From NCBI GenBank assembly GCA_000181795.3, contig CM012953.1, forward strand, positions 7,054,034 to 7,118,033: a stretch of 64,000 nt of DNA, written 5' to 3'. Made by a program: the position numbers and the translations under genes. Shown in pieces: positions 12,241 through 23,530 of the stretch. Every line of letters begins with the position of its first letter. Within the stretch, counting starts at the first letter, position 1. Under the pieces are notes generated by a model. The model saw nothing but the letters and a program-made list of their open reading frames with translations, was not told where the DNA came from and made no database searches. This DNA comes from Trichinella spiralis (lineage: Eukaryota; Nematoda; Enoplea; Trichinellida; Trichinellidae).

Positions 12241-13453
12241 TTGATTCATGTTGCTTATCCTAAATTTAATAACTATTCTGTCATAAACCTTTTCAGAACA
12301 CTGTTCAGGTCTTGGTTTGGTAATTTTATAAAAATTTAAACTGCCATCGTCTGACCAAGTTATATTTTAATTTTTGTGAGTTGGTACATATTGCAATAAA
12401 TCAACAAAACCATTACATTAAACATTAGATTTTGAAATTTGCATTGTTTGTTATTTTTCCATTTTACTTTTATCAAATTGAACTTTAAGAGTGAATTTAT
12501 TTTTCCATAACGATTTTACTGCTTGTCAGCATGATCTTTGTCCACTGTACCTTGAACAGAATGCAATATATCCATCCCATTAAGGAACCAGAAATGAACC
12601 GCCTTATTACATACATTACAGAATTTATAATTTTTTAATAAAAAATTTTCTTTCATTTGAGAAATCACATTAATCAGCATATAATAGAAGTTGGCCTGCT
12701 TACGAAAGAAAATTCAGACAATAGATTTATTGCTGAGCATTCCACTTATTAAATATTTATCATCTACATTTTATTGATGTTTTCAATCCATCTTATAAAG
12801 AAATATATTCCATCCTTTAAAGTTTTTCTTATTTAAGTATAATTTTGACAATTATGAATCATTTTTTTATATATCAATTTTTTTGACGTATTATTTTCAC
12901 GGTTGTATTTTTGTTGTGCAACTCTAATAATACCGCATGTTTATTCATGGTTGAGTTGTTTTATTTGTGTACATACATTTATTACATTTGAAAATTCATC
13001 ATGTAAACAATTTACATGATGATTAATTTGCATGCACCTAGAATTGAATAATAAAAGTAACATTAGTTAAGTGATTGTTATTAGTTATTGTCGAATAGTA
13101 GAAATTGAATTCTATGAATAAGTGTTGTTTGTGTATTGTAAGTGTATGAATGAAGTCGCAATTTTCAAAAGTTAACAAAAATACAATTGCCGCTTTGATT
13201 TCCAAAAGAAAATACAAGTGAAATAAATATTATTTCAAATGCAATAAACATGCCGTATGCCAAACATGCTGCTGTTGATTAGAAAATAACACGACTATTG
13301 AAAATTGAAATTTTTAATTAAAAAGCAACTGATTTAATTGAATTCCAATCTGAGAATAATGCTGCTAATTAAGAAATTAAAAACAAACAAACAAAAAGAA
13401 ACTGTAAATATGTATTGCAAGGAGAATGGATTTTTGGAAAATATTAGGTAGAG
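12241..13453. other. intergenic, AT-rich
   Basis: About 1.2 kb between the gag fossil and the 3' end of the TMEM272-like gene. A 37-codon frame near 12531 is too short to support. No RNA gene or repeat seen. Confidence 0.5.
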
Positions 13454-14243
13454 TTAAAAAGTAACGCGTCTTTTGATTTTGCAAAAATAACATACCAAAA
13501 GTGACAAAACAAGCAACAGCAAACCAAAGACGACATAGCTGAGCAAAATTTGCATCAAAGCGAAAAGATAGACTTGTTGAGCGCAGAGACGCCTGGGCGT
13601 TGGCGACCGTTCGGATTGGCTGAACGGCGGCTTGTAGACGGAAAATACCCAATAATTGCCCAAAGCGAACCAGAACAAATAGCAGGCCAGCAGAAGCAAT
13701 TTCGTGTTCCGGGCTGCCAGACGTGTGAAGCGAAAATTTTCGCCAGCCGAATCATTTCTGCTACAGGCGTTGTTGTTCTCTTGGAGATCTTGCTCTTCGG
13801 CGTCGGCTTCTTTCTGCAAATGCAGACGGCTACAGAAAAGCATCGCCACAAGCAGCAAAAGGCAACTGCCGCCGACGACCAAATAAACAGGGATTTCATC
13901 TCTTATGGGACATTTTTCCAAATAACGCAAACCTGAAGAAGCTTCACAATGGCTGCATTGCAATACGATGAATGAATCAAGCAAACAATTCTACTTACCG
14001 AAAAAGCACATCAAAACGGCAAATATCAACGTACTTGAAAGTAATACAGTAGTTAAAGCTGTTATTTGAAAAAAAAACAAATGAAAGCAAATTTGTCTCA
14101 ATTTGTGTTCTATGGTTTAACTTACTGGTCACTTCGACAATTTTAAATACATTGTACAGAAATGTTCGAACTGAATTCGTTCCAACGCTCAGCTCATACA
14201 ACACTAAACAATGATGCGGAGGTCTTGTTTTGGCCAACGGCAT
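13454..14243 (-). CDS. TMEM272-like four-helix membrane protein
   Basis: Three exons (14243-14126, 14058-13999, 13932-13454) splice in phase to 218 residues; the last acceptor must be CTTCTTCAG to keep frame. Four hydrophobic helices are visible: around TLTTVLLSSTLIFAVLMCFF, PVYLVVGGSCLLLLVAMLFC, NTKLLLLACYLFWFALGNYW and LFALMQILLSYVVFGLLLLV. The stretches YLEKCPIRDEIPVYLVVGG and FALGNYWVFSVYKPPF agree with the TMEM272 family (EDCP..PIYLLVGG, WF.GN.WVYSIY). A cysteine-containing, charged loop lies between helices 2 and 3. The molecular function of this family is not established. Open sequence continues above the ATG at 14243, so an extra 5' exon is possible. Confidence 0.75.
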
Positions 14244-15404
14244 TGCTGCACGATCCGACTGCTCAAAAATACCAGCATCCAGGTAGGCGATCCCAGGCTG
14301 AGCTCACTTTTACCTATCGAACGAATGTCGATTAAGCAAGCGCTGGTCAGCTTAATTGTTAATGAACCGATTGTAATGCTAGCGTTTCTGAAATGCGCTT
14401 CGTTAACGCCATCCATTGATCACTGAGCTGAATCTCTCTCTCTTTCTCTCACTCATTCACTGTGCAGTACTTGTAAAATATTCACCAGTCATTCAACCAA
14501 CCGTTTGCTACAAAATAATAATTGCTTATCATTACATCTCGTCAATGCAGGCAAATCTGCATTATTGTTCACCTTCATTGCACATTATTCAAATTTACTC
14601 ATCTTGTTTTATTGCTTGAAACCACTGATGTCACGGTTTGCAAATATTAATTACATAATTTGAAATTGACTGATGCTTGAAAAATTAAGATTCCATTCAT
14701 TCAATTAAATTCTGCTCTCATGTTTTATAATGCTTTTCAATGACAAATTCAATCAAAATAATAAAAAGAGTTATAAATTCATTTTTCAACTTTTCATTAA
14801 AACCAAAATGAAAAACAGATTAATTTCATTTCATGTAAATATTACGTATTACAACATCAAATTATCCATTAATAAAAAATATTAACAGTCATAGATATTT
14901 TTATATTCCATCTATATTCATGAAACGTGAACATGTTACTGAAAAATGACATAAAGATCTCAGTAATAATTAGTTCTTTGGATATGATGGGTGATTTAAT
15001 TTTTTTTGATATATATACATATTGAGAAAGAAATTATCCCTTAAAATAATGTATTGCATGCGTTAAGAGTCATTTGTAAACTTTCAACAGCAATAAAGGA
15101 AATGTAATATTAATCATTCATTGACACGTTTCATTGATTAATTCGAAATCAATAATGCAACATGAAATTTGTCTATAAATCAGAAGCTTCAAAAGAAAAA
15201 TTGCATACCTTAAGATGTCATTACCTGCTTACCAAGTTCAATCTGAAACATGAAAACATATTAAACATTAATTTTTCTCAGTATATATGACATGTTTTAT
15301 GATAAAAAATTTTCAATAAAACTCGAATTAAATGCTATTAGCTAAAAGAAAAAAATATGCACAAGAAAAAAATCAACAGTGCAGAAAATATCCGTGTATT
15401 TTAT
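14244..15404. other. intergenic between TMEM272-like and CISD3-like genes
   Basis: 14244-14430 is GC-richer and partly open on both strands, and may hold a 5' exon or leader of the TMEM272-like gene. The rest is AT-rich with nothing I can support, up to the CISD3 3' end. Confidence 0.45.
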
Positions 15405-15405
15405 T
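15400..15405 (-). terminator. candidate poly(A) signal of the CISD3-like gene
   Basis: AATAAA on the minus strand overlaps the TGA stop codon (TGAATAAA). If used, the 3' UTR would be only about 10-30 nt long. Confidence 0.4.
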
Positions 15406-16043
15406 CAAAGTGTCTGTTCATCAACAGAAGGAAGAGATTTGTGAGTGCCATCACAGAATGGCCGATTTCTCGTTTGTTTGCAATTGCACAACCAAACTTC
15501 TTCATCCTTATCGCTGATGTATCTCACTGGTCGTAAGCGTGTGTTTTCTCTGTTGTGAGAACCATCGCAGTACGGCTTAAATGATAATTTTCCATTCGTT
15601 TATTCATTGCAACTGTTATGCTAATGATCATTAATTGCGACACGAAAAACAAATCAACTCACTTGACTGTGACTGTAACCACAACTGCACCAGGCATATT
15701 TTTTGTCTTTTTCAAATTTCACTTTAACTGGCAGCCTACTGTACACCTTTCCGTATTCTGGAAGAAGATGATTTGAACCTTGCAAACCGTACGGTTCTTC
15801 AGGTTTCTTTTGCCATATCTGAGCAGAAGTATCAAAAATTAATTAATAAATCTACCCGAAAGCAAAACAATCTTAGCTCACGGTGTAATATTTCAATGGG
15901 TTTGGTGCTACACCGACAAATGTAGTTCCTTTCTTGTAATATGTGTTGGGTCCCCAACCAGTCTTTCGACGTACCAACTGCGTAATAATTACCCGTGAAC
16001 GCATCACTGTACACCACCGTGATAGAAATAGACAATTCTGCAT
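15405..16043 (-). CDS. cisd3: CISD3-type mitochondrial protein with two CDGSH iron-sulfur domains
   Basis: NEET-family protein that binds two redox-active [2Fe-2S] clusters, expected inside mitochondria. Three short exons (16043-15882, 15818-15663, 15575-15405), all phase 0, give 162 residues. The N-terminus (MQNCLFLSRWCTVMRSRVII) is basic and free of acidic residues, as in a mitochondrial presequence. CDGSH motif 1 is AWCSCGYSHSQ joined across an intron to PYCDGSH; motif 2 is WLCNCKQTRNRPFCDGTH. Both keep the 3Cys-1His ligand set with the Cx1C, Px1CDGxH spacing. Two CDGSH motifs and no membrane anchor indicate the CISD3 (MiNT) class rather than mitoNEET/NAF-1. AATAAA overlaps the stop codon. 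It lies 407 nt downstream of secernin on the same strand. Confidence 0.92.
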
Positions 16044-16450
16044 TTCTTATTACCATAAAATAAGAAATATTACAAACTCCTACATATATATATATACACG
16101 TACATGCGAAAGTATCTTGTCAAGAGAGCAAACGAATCTCTTCCAAATTGTACAACAAATGCAAAATCAACGCTTTTGCTCATCTATTTTTATGATTGAT
16201 CTGATGCAAAAATACTGTTCAAAAAATGATAAAATTTGCTGGTAAGACATCGCTGAACGAACAAAACCAAAAAATAACAAAACATAAGACAACAGTGACA
16301 AAAGGCTGCTTGCTTAAAGTGAGATTGCTTAAAGCTGTGCTGACATGAAGAAAAAGCAAAAGCAAAGACAATAAAGAGGTTTCGATGGAGACTGAAAGCA
16401 ATCAATTAATCAAGCAACATATATGATGCAAGAAAGCGGATGGTTTGGAT
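16044..16450. other. short intergenic spacer between secernin and CISD3
   Basis: About 400 nt of AT-rich DNA with a small TA run near 16085-16095. No gene seen. It could be the spacer of a co-directional pair, but no splice-leader site was identified. Confidence 0.5.
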
Positions 16451-18239
<1,789 letters not shown>

Positions 18240-18791
18240 TGGGCAAGCACCGGCGACTGCAAACGTTAACAATTTCCAGCTTTGTACTGTAATTCGATAA
18301 TTTCTGTTGTTTTCTCAGGTTCGAATGAATAATCTTTTATGCACGTAAATAAGTGAAGCATTTTTCTAAAAAATTTGTAAATATATAACTAAAAAAACAT
18401 TACAATTTAGCAAAAAGTTATAAATATCGCTTTAAAAGTGCATTAGATTTGCAGTATATTTTTTGACAAAATTTTTCATGTTAAAATACTTTTAAAATTA
18501 ATTTCAAAAATTCAGATTTGCAATAATCTGTAAAATTTTAATATTTTGATAATGCGAAATTTTTAATTTTTGAAATATATTTTTAAGCGTTGACTATATT
18601 TTGTATTTCATTAATTAATTGTAAAACATATTAATTTAACAATAATTTATGATATTTAATTGTTACGTGCTACTTATCAAGATAAAATTATTTCATACTG
18701 TAATGTTTTATTAAAGATTTTCAGGAAAAAGTAACGTGCCGTCAGTATTCTGTAATCATAAAACAAAATTGTTTTGTTGTTTAGTTGCAAA
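18240..18791. other. divergent promoter region of secernin and COQ2
   Basis: About 550 nt, very AT-rich, between two divergent genes. A splice-acceptor-like TTTGCAG on the minus strand just upstream of the secernin ATG could mark a 5' UTR exon or a trans-splice site. No clear TATA box was found. Confidence 0.4.
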
Positions 18792-21700
18792 ATGTTTCGT
18801 TCCCCTTCCTTCCTTGAATTAATAGTGCGCAGCAATTGTTTTTATTCAAAAATTCACTATCATAATAATAATTTAAAGCGAAAACTTTTAACTCGATATT
18901 CTTCTGAAGTTTTTCCTTGTGTTTCGTATTTTTCCGACAAACCAACAACTGCTCGTGTTTCATCCCAACATGTGCCATTATCTGGCTTAGTTGTCCAGAA
19001 ATTTCCACAGTCATGGCAGCCTTATCTCAGACTTATGAGAGCGGATAAACCGGTGGGTAAGTATTATACGTATAATGCATTGCTCTCATTTTATTTTTTA
19101 CTTCCGCAAAGCAGTGTCATGATTGTATAGTGTGTTTAAACATTAATAAATTACTATAAAATTATTCATATTCATTTATTATACGTTTAGGAACTCTGTT
19201 GCTCTACTGGCCATCTACGTGGAGTATTGCTTTGTGCTCCTCACCAGGTTCCTTGCCAAATATTGAATTGCTTACACTTTTTGGCTTGGGTGCTTTTTTC
19301 ATGCGGGGTGCGGGATGTGTTGTGAACGATCTTTGGGACAAGGAATTTGATAAAAAAGTACGGTTTATTCATTTTGAAAATTTATACACTTTTTAATGAA
19401 TATATATTTAAGGTTGCTAGAACGAAAGATCGACCTTTGGCTAATGGCGAACTGTCAGTATTGCAGGCGTTTACTTTACTTGGCGGTTTGCTCAGTTGTT
19501 CGTTAGCCATATTGTTGCAGTTGAATTATTACAGGTTATAATTTAAATCTTATATTCTAACTTACTGTGTTCCCTTTACACATTTTATAAGTTTTACTAA
19601 TTTAGTTTCATTTTTCGTTGTGTACTAATATTGCGTATTAAAAATTGTTTACGTCATGTAAACTGCGTTCTTTATTTTTATTGACTTTTTTCGAGTGACG
19701 TTGTAGGCTTTAGAGGACATCTGCCGCCGAAGTAGTTTCGCTGTATTTATTGTGCTATGCTAACATGCTTTGTATTTTTCAGATTGTGTAAAATATTATT
19801 TCATGGTGTGGCAAAGTTGCTTTGTACTCTGACCTTGCTTTTTTATTACTGCGCTTATTAATATGATTAAAAACAATTTTTTCTTTTTGCCAAATTAATT
19901 AATACTGAACATTTATTGTATTATAGCATTATTCTTGGAACATGTTCGATGGTGTTGGTGGTTACGTATCCATTATTCAAGCGATTCACCTATTGGCCGC
20001 AGTTTATTCTTGGTGACTGATTGCTTTTGAAATATCATTTTTGGAAAGACACTTTAAAAGCCGCGTATTTCAGTACTTTTATAATTTTTTTATAGGTATG
20101 ACTTTGAACTGGGGTGTTTTAATGGCTTGGGTGATCACGAATGAGTCATTTATTTCTCTAGTCTCCTGTCTTCCACTGTATACAGCTTGCGTTTGTTATA
20201 CCGTTATATACGACACGATTTACAGCCACCAGGTATACATTAAATTTAGCTATCTGAATTCAGGGGATTGCAGGCAGAATTCACAAAGTAATCAGGTTGA
20301 ATTTTCGAAACTTTTCAAACTCTCAGTTCTTCTTTGGTGAAATTATGAGAGAGTGGGGTTTGTAGAAGGATGAAGAATAAGATTTTAAGTTTTCTCCATT
20401 GGGTAGCATATGAAGAGAATATATTATACAGTTCTAATCACAGGGAATATTTTCACCACGATTTCTTCATTTTAAGGTGTGAAATCTTTTCAGTTATTAT
20501 CATTTATGTTAGTTTTCATAGGCAAGTCAAAGGTATTATTGCATCATCAGTCAGTCATTAGACATGTGTTTAGAAAAAACGCATACTGGAATGAGGAAGA
20601 AACTGATAAAAGGAAATCAGTTTACTTGAGTGTCCAAAAAATTGTGAACATTTATTTTGCATATGCTGTTTAAAACTTTTTGATGTTGATTAGAGCATGA
20701 TTATTTAGAAGAAAACTTTTACAACATGCATGCAACGTGAATACTGTGAAAGTTGTTCTTGGCAAGTAAGTTGATTCCTGCTAAATTCCATTTCCTTCCA
20801 ATTAAGATGAAATAAGCTACCCCTAGATTTGGAAATAGATAACAAATCAACCCGACTGTTGTAAATATATTTTAATGGATATTTTCAATGGAAAGGAAAA
20901 TGTTAACAGCAAGGGTACAATGTAAAAAGTTAAACTGGAAACTTAGTTGGTTGTAGAAACTTTACTGGTTATTGATGGTGTTTCTCTTTAAGCACAAAGT
21001 ATAGTAGTAGTCTTTTGAAACAGTTAAGTGACGGAAAACTGTAAGCTGGCTGGATGTTATCATGCTTAGTATTGTAAGTGAAAATAAAAATATGATTTTT
21101 ATTGAGTATTTGATAGAAGAGTCTTCGAGGCATTCTTTGAAATAATTTGAAAAGCTAGAATGATTGATAGATTGATTGATCTTCAAATTGCACTGCTGTT
21201 GTTGCTGACGATACTCGGTGAGTAATGTGCTGTGCTGTGTGTGGGCTTGTGTGTGTGTGTGCTTGTGTATGTATATGTGTGCTGCATGATGTGCTGATGA
21301 TTTATTTATGCTGCTTATATTTTGTGCTCGTTAACTTATTCCTTTTTGTGCATTGTAATTGCTTTTTTAATATTTATTTTCTTTTTTTAAATATAAATAT
21401 AAAAAAAATTAAATGGCGCGATAGTTGTTTTAAATTAAGTGCAGTTAGCAACTGGCGAAGAGAAGCAATTTGTTCTTTTAATTCAGGACTTACGTTTAAT
21501 TGGGGTGTATTGCTCGGATGGGCAGCAACCAGCGGAAGTGTTTACTGGCTAGGTGCCATGACATTATACTTCAGCGGTATTTCGTGGACATTAGTATATG
21601 ATACTATTTATGCGCATCAAGTGAGCTCAACTGCGTGTTGCTGATTATGCGTTTGCGAAATTAAATCTACAATGACCACTGCTTTTCAGGATAAAGCTGA

Positions 21701-22068
21701 CGACAGTATCATCGGTTTGAAGTCGACCGCGCTGAAATTTGGCGACAACACCAAACCTTATTTGAGTTTGTTCGGCAGTTCGATGATCACAAGCCTGGCC
21801 ATTACTGGTCTGATGACCGACCAAACTTGGCCCTATTACGTTGGCTTATTGTTAACATCTTGTCATATCGGTTGGCAGGTAGAGAGGAAGATTTGATTTT
21901 ATTTTAAAATTTTTCCAAAACAAAACGAAACACCAATCATTTTCTTGATTTTTTAAGATTGGTACGTTGGATATCAACAATCCAGCTGATTGTTGGAAGA
22001 AGTTCAGCACGAATCGTTACCTTGGTTTAATTTTGTTCATGTCGATCGTTGCTAGCAATTTGTTAAAA

Positions 22069-22071
<3 letters not shown>
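18792..22071 (+). CDS. coq2: COQ2, para-hydroxybenzoate polyprenyltransferase, with two alternative exons
   Basis: COQ2 is an inner-mitochondrial-membrane UbiA prenyltransferase that attaches the polyprenyl tail to the quinone ring. Constant exons are 18792-19056, 19191-19357, 19413-19534, 19927-20012, 21690-21878 and 21958-22071. Between exons 4 and 6 one of two exons is used, 20096-20232 or 21487-21620, giving 359 or 358 residues. The first Asp motif is NDLWDKEFD, followed by [15 protein letters not shown]; the second is DKADD, followed by [18 protein letters not shown]. The ending is [15 protein letters not shown]. The start is the ATG at 18792, and the N-terminus is basic, as for a mitochondrial presequence. 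Exon inclusion is frame-locked (see the two exon entries). The gene is divergent from secernin and convergent with FHIP. Confidence 0.96.
20096..20232 (+). other. coq2: COQ2 alternative exon 5e, rhodoquinone-type
   Basis: 137-nt exon flanked by TTTTTATAG and GTATAC. It encodes the segment beginning [18 protein letters not shown] and ending [10 protein letters not shown]. Compared with the other copy it has Leu in place of Phe (GMTL versus GLTF) and Ser in place of Ala (YSHQ versus YAHQ). As I recall, these are the substitutions reported for the rhodoquinone-specific C. elegans isoform COQ-2e. It is one codon longer than its partner. It starts in phase 1 and ends in phase 0, so joining it to exon 5a shifts frame and meets a stop. 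Confidence 0.9.
21229..21290 (+). repeat. TG-rich low-complexity tract in the COQ2 alternative-exon intron
   Basis: Imperfect TG/TGTGC repeats lie between the two alternative COQ2 exons, about 200 nt before exon 5a. On the transcribed strand this is a UG-rich element, a kind of sequence that CELF/ETR and SUP-12-type splicing regulators bind in nematodes. A role in exon choice is only a guess. Confidence 0.5.
21487..21620 (+). other. coq2: COQ2 alternative exon 5a, ubiquinone-type
   Basis: 134-nt exon flanked by TTTAATTCAG and GTGAGC. It encodes the canonical COQ2 segment [18 protein letters not shown] to [10 protein letters not shown], which agrees with COQ2 of animals that make only ubiquinone. 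Phases are identical to exon 5e. Skipping both copies joins exon 4 to exon 6 as GGA TAA, an immediate stop, so exactly one copy must be chosen. Confidence 0.92.

Positions 22072-22149
<78 letters not shown>
22071..22149. repeat. (AT)n microsatellite
   Basis: About 39 perfect AT units starting at the COQ2 stop codon. It may form the start of the COQ2 3' UTR, or mark an assembly weak point given the unusual sequence that follows. Confidence 0.95.
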
Positions 22150-22150
<1 letters not shown>

Positions 22151-22598
22151 TGCCCCGCCTTTCCTATTTACCATCATCCCGCAAAAATTTAGACATTGTT
22201 TGATTTGAATGGGGGCATTGAATTACAGTCTTACTGGGTGGCCAACTCCGATTCAAATTCATCACTGACTACTTGGCGCGCCGGATCCGGCAAATCTCTG
22301 TCCATTTCCCGGCCAAGTGCCTGCGAGATTTCGTGATTGAACAAGTGATCGACCCCTCGAGTACAATAGATTCAACGTTCACATGCATAAGAGAGATCTG
22401 ACCGCACTAATTCGTTCTTTCTCTGTTTTTGTGATACTGCTTATTGGGCGGGGAACTTGAAAAAGATAGGTCGATGTGTGATATGATATGGATGAAAGAC
22501 AAACATGCATACAAAGCTACGATTGCCGCACTAGTCCACCCATGGGCAAGAAATTGACTGCATCACAAACGTAATGTTCGATGCAAGTTGATGCCGTT
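22150..22598. other. GC-richer unassigned block with one exon-like frame, next to assembly gap
   Basis: Composition changes abruptly after the AT repeat. On the plus strand an acceptor AATTACAG precedes 22229-22401, an open segment ending in TGA and containing RFKFITDYLARRIRQISVHF and DFVIEQVIDPSSTIDS. On the minus strand the same DNA is also open (including DHLFNHEISQALGREM and VVSDEFESEL) and ends at a good donor, GTAAGA. I cannot tell which strand is coding and recognise neither product. A contig-join artefact or a fragment of another gene is possible. Confidence 0.35.
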
Positions 22599-22608
22599 NN
22601 NNNNNNNN
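22599..22608. other. assembly gap (10 N)
   Basis: Ten N characters. The true gap size is unknown, so order and orientation across it are uncertain. Confidence 0.99.
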
Positions 22609-23030
22609 TTTTCAAACAAAGTATAGTTTAGTATCTTAATTATGGAATGGAATTAATTATCCTGAAATCATTTTTACTGTTCAAATACGTTTTAATAAAA
22701 TAAACACGCACATCATGTCTCTATATACAGCTCTTTGCGTCGTCAATATTTAATTAAAGGAGGTAATGGTTATGAAAAAGGTTTAAGATAAGACACAAGT
22801 AAAATGTTATATATAATTATCAACAAATCTATATTTTAGAAATCTGAACAGTTTATGCATTTTTGTTAACCAATTTTAATGTGAATGTATTTGCTAATAT
22901 GATTTATATGTTCGTAATGGTAAATTATTTCGCATTTTTGTAATATTTTCAAATGTCAAAGTTACAAGTTACATTTCAGCAGTGCTATGCTGAGGCGACA
23001 AGTGCAACGCGTTTTTCGCTTTTCCCTGCT

Positions 23031-23031
<1 letters not shown>
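22609..23031. other. AT-rich region right of the gap
   Basis: Nothing firm here. An acceptor-like ATTTCAG at 22974-22980 precedes a short open stretch (MLRRQVQRVFRFSLL) that runs into the next AT repeat; it could be an exon of a gene lost in the gap. Confidence 0.4.

Positions 23032-23100
<69 letters not shown>
23032..23100. repeat. (AT)n microsatellite
   Basis: About 34 AT units, the second long AT array within 1 kb and on the far side of the assembly gap. Confidence 0.95.
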
Positions 23101-23103
<3 letters not shown>

Positions 23104-23203
23104 CAACCTCTTCCTCGTTGTAATTTAGCTTGTTGTTTTCTTAAAACTGCCTCTGCTTGTTGTTTCAAATAAAAATAAAAATTCAAAAGTTGTTGCACTT
23201 TGA

Positions 23204-23488
23204 ATGAATTCCATTAAATTACAGTCATCCGAAATGGTGAACTCTGGAGGAAGTGAAAAAGTAAATTTTCAACAAAACGTTTCCGGTAAATTTCCACAGA
23301 CATCTTGTTCCAACGCCAGCGTGGCCACTTCCTTGCAAAATTCTTCGAACACAACGGCTGAGTACAGTAACGGTTCCATTGCTTCACCGAAGCCAACATG
23401 CGCTAATGATTCTTTCTCTGCTTTTCTTAACCTGTTGCTAATCAAAAAAAAAGCAAACGAAAAAACAGTTTGTTATATATATATATAA
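23204..23488 (+). CDS. hypothetical Ser/Asn-rich small ORF
   Basis: 94 codons beginning ATG at 23204, with a second ATG after an ATTACAG acceptor at about 23222-23224. The product is rich in Ser, Asn and Thr (SCSNASVATSLQNSSNTTAE), with no domain or signal peptide. Codon composition is less AT-rich than flanking DNA. It could be the last exon of a gene disrupted by the assembly gap, or a chance frame. It is convergent with FHIP, ending 42 nt from it. Confidence 0.3.
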   Translation: MNSIKLQSSEMVNSGGSEKVNFQQNVSGKFPQTSCSNASVATSLQNSSNTTAEYSNGSIASPKPTCANDSFSAFLNLLLIKKKANEKTVCYIYI

Positions 23489-23530
23489 TGGGAAAAAACG
23501 ATAAAGAAGCAAGCTATTTTGCATAATTTA

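Noticed and set aside
14204-14426. overlapping plus and minus frames above the TMEM272-like ATG
   Set aside because: No intron of usable size joins them to the gene in frame; left as a possible leader.
21225-21644. 139-codon plus-strand frame
   Set aside because: A read-through of COQ2 intron into exon 5a; only 21487-21620 is exon.
22230-22600. interpretation of clustered restriction-type palindromes as a cloning vector
   Set aside because: The stretch has long coding-like frames and no recognisable vector backbone, so vector origin is only one of several options and is not called.
22987-23172. 61-codon frame encoding Ile-Tyr repeats
   Set aside because: Most of it is the translated AT microsatellite.
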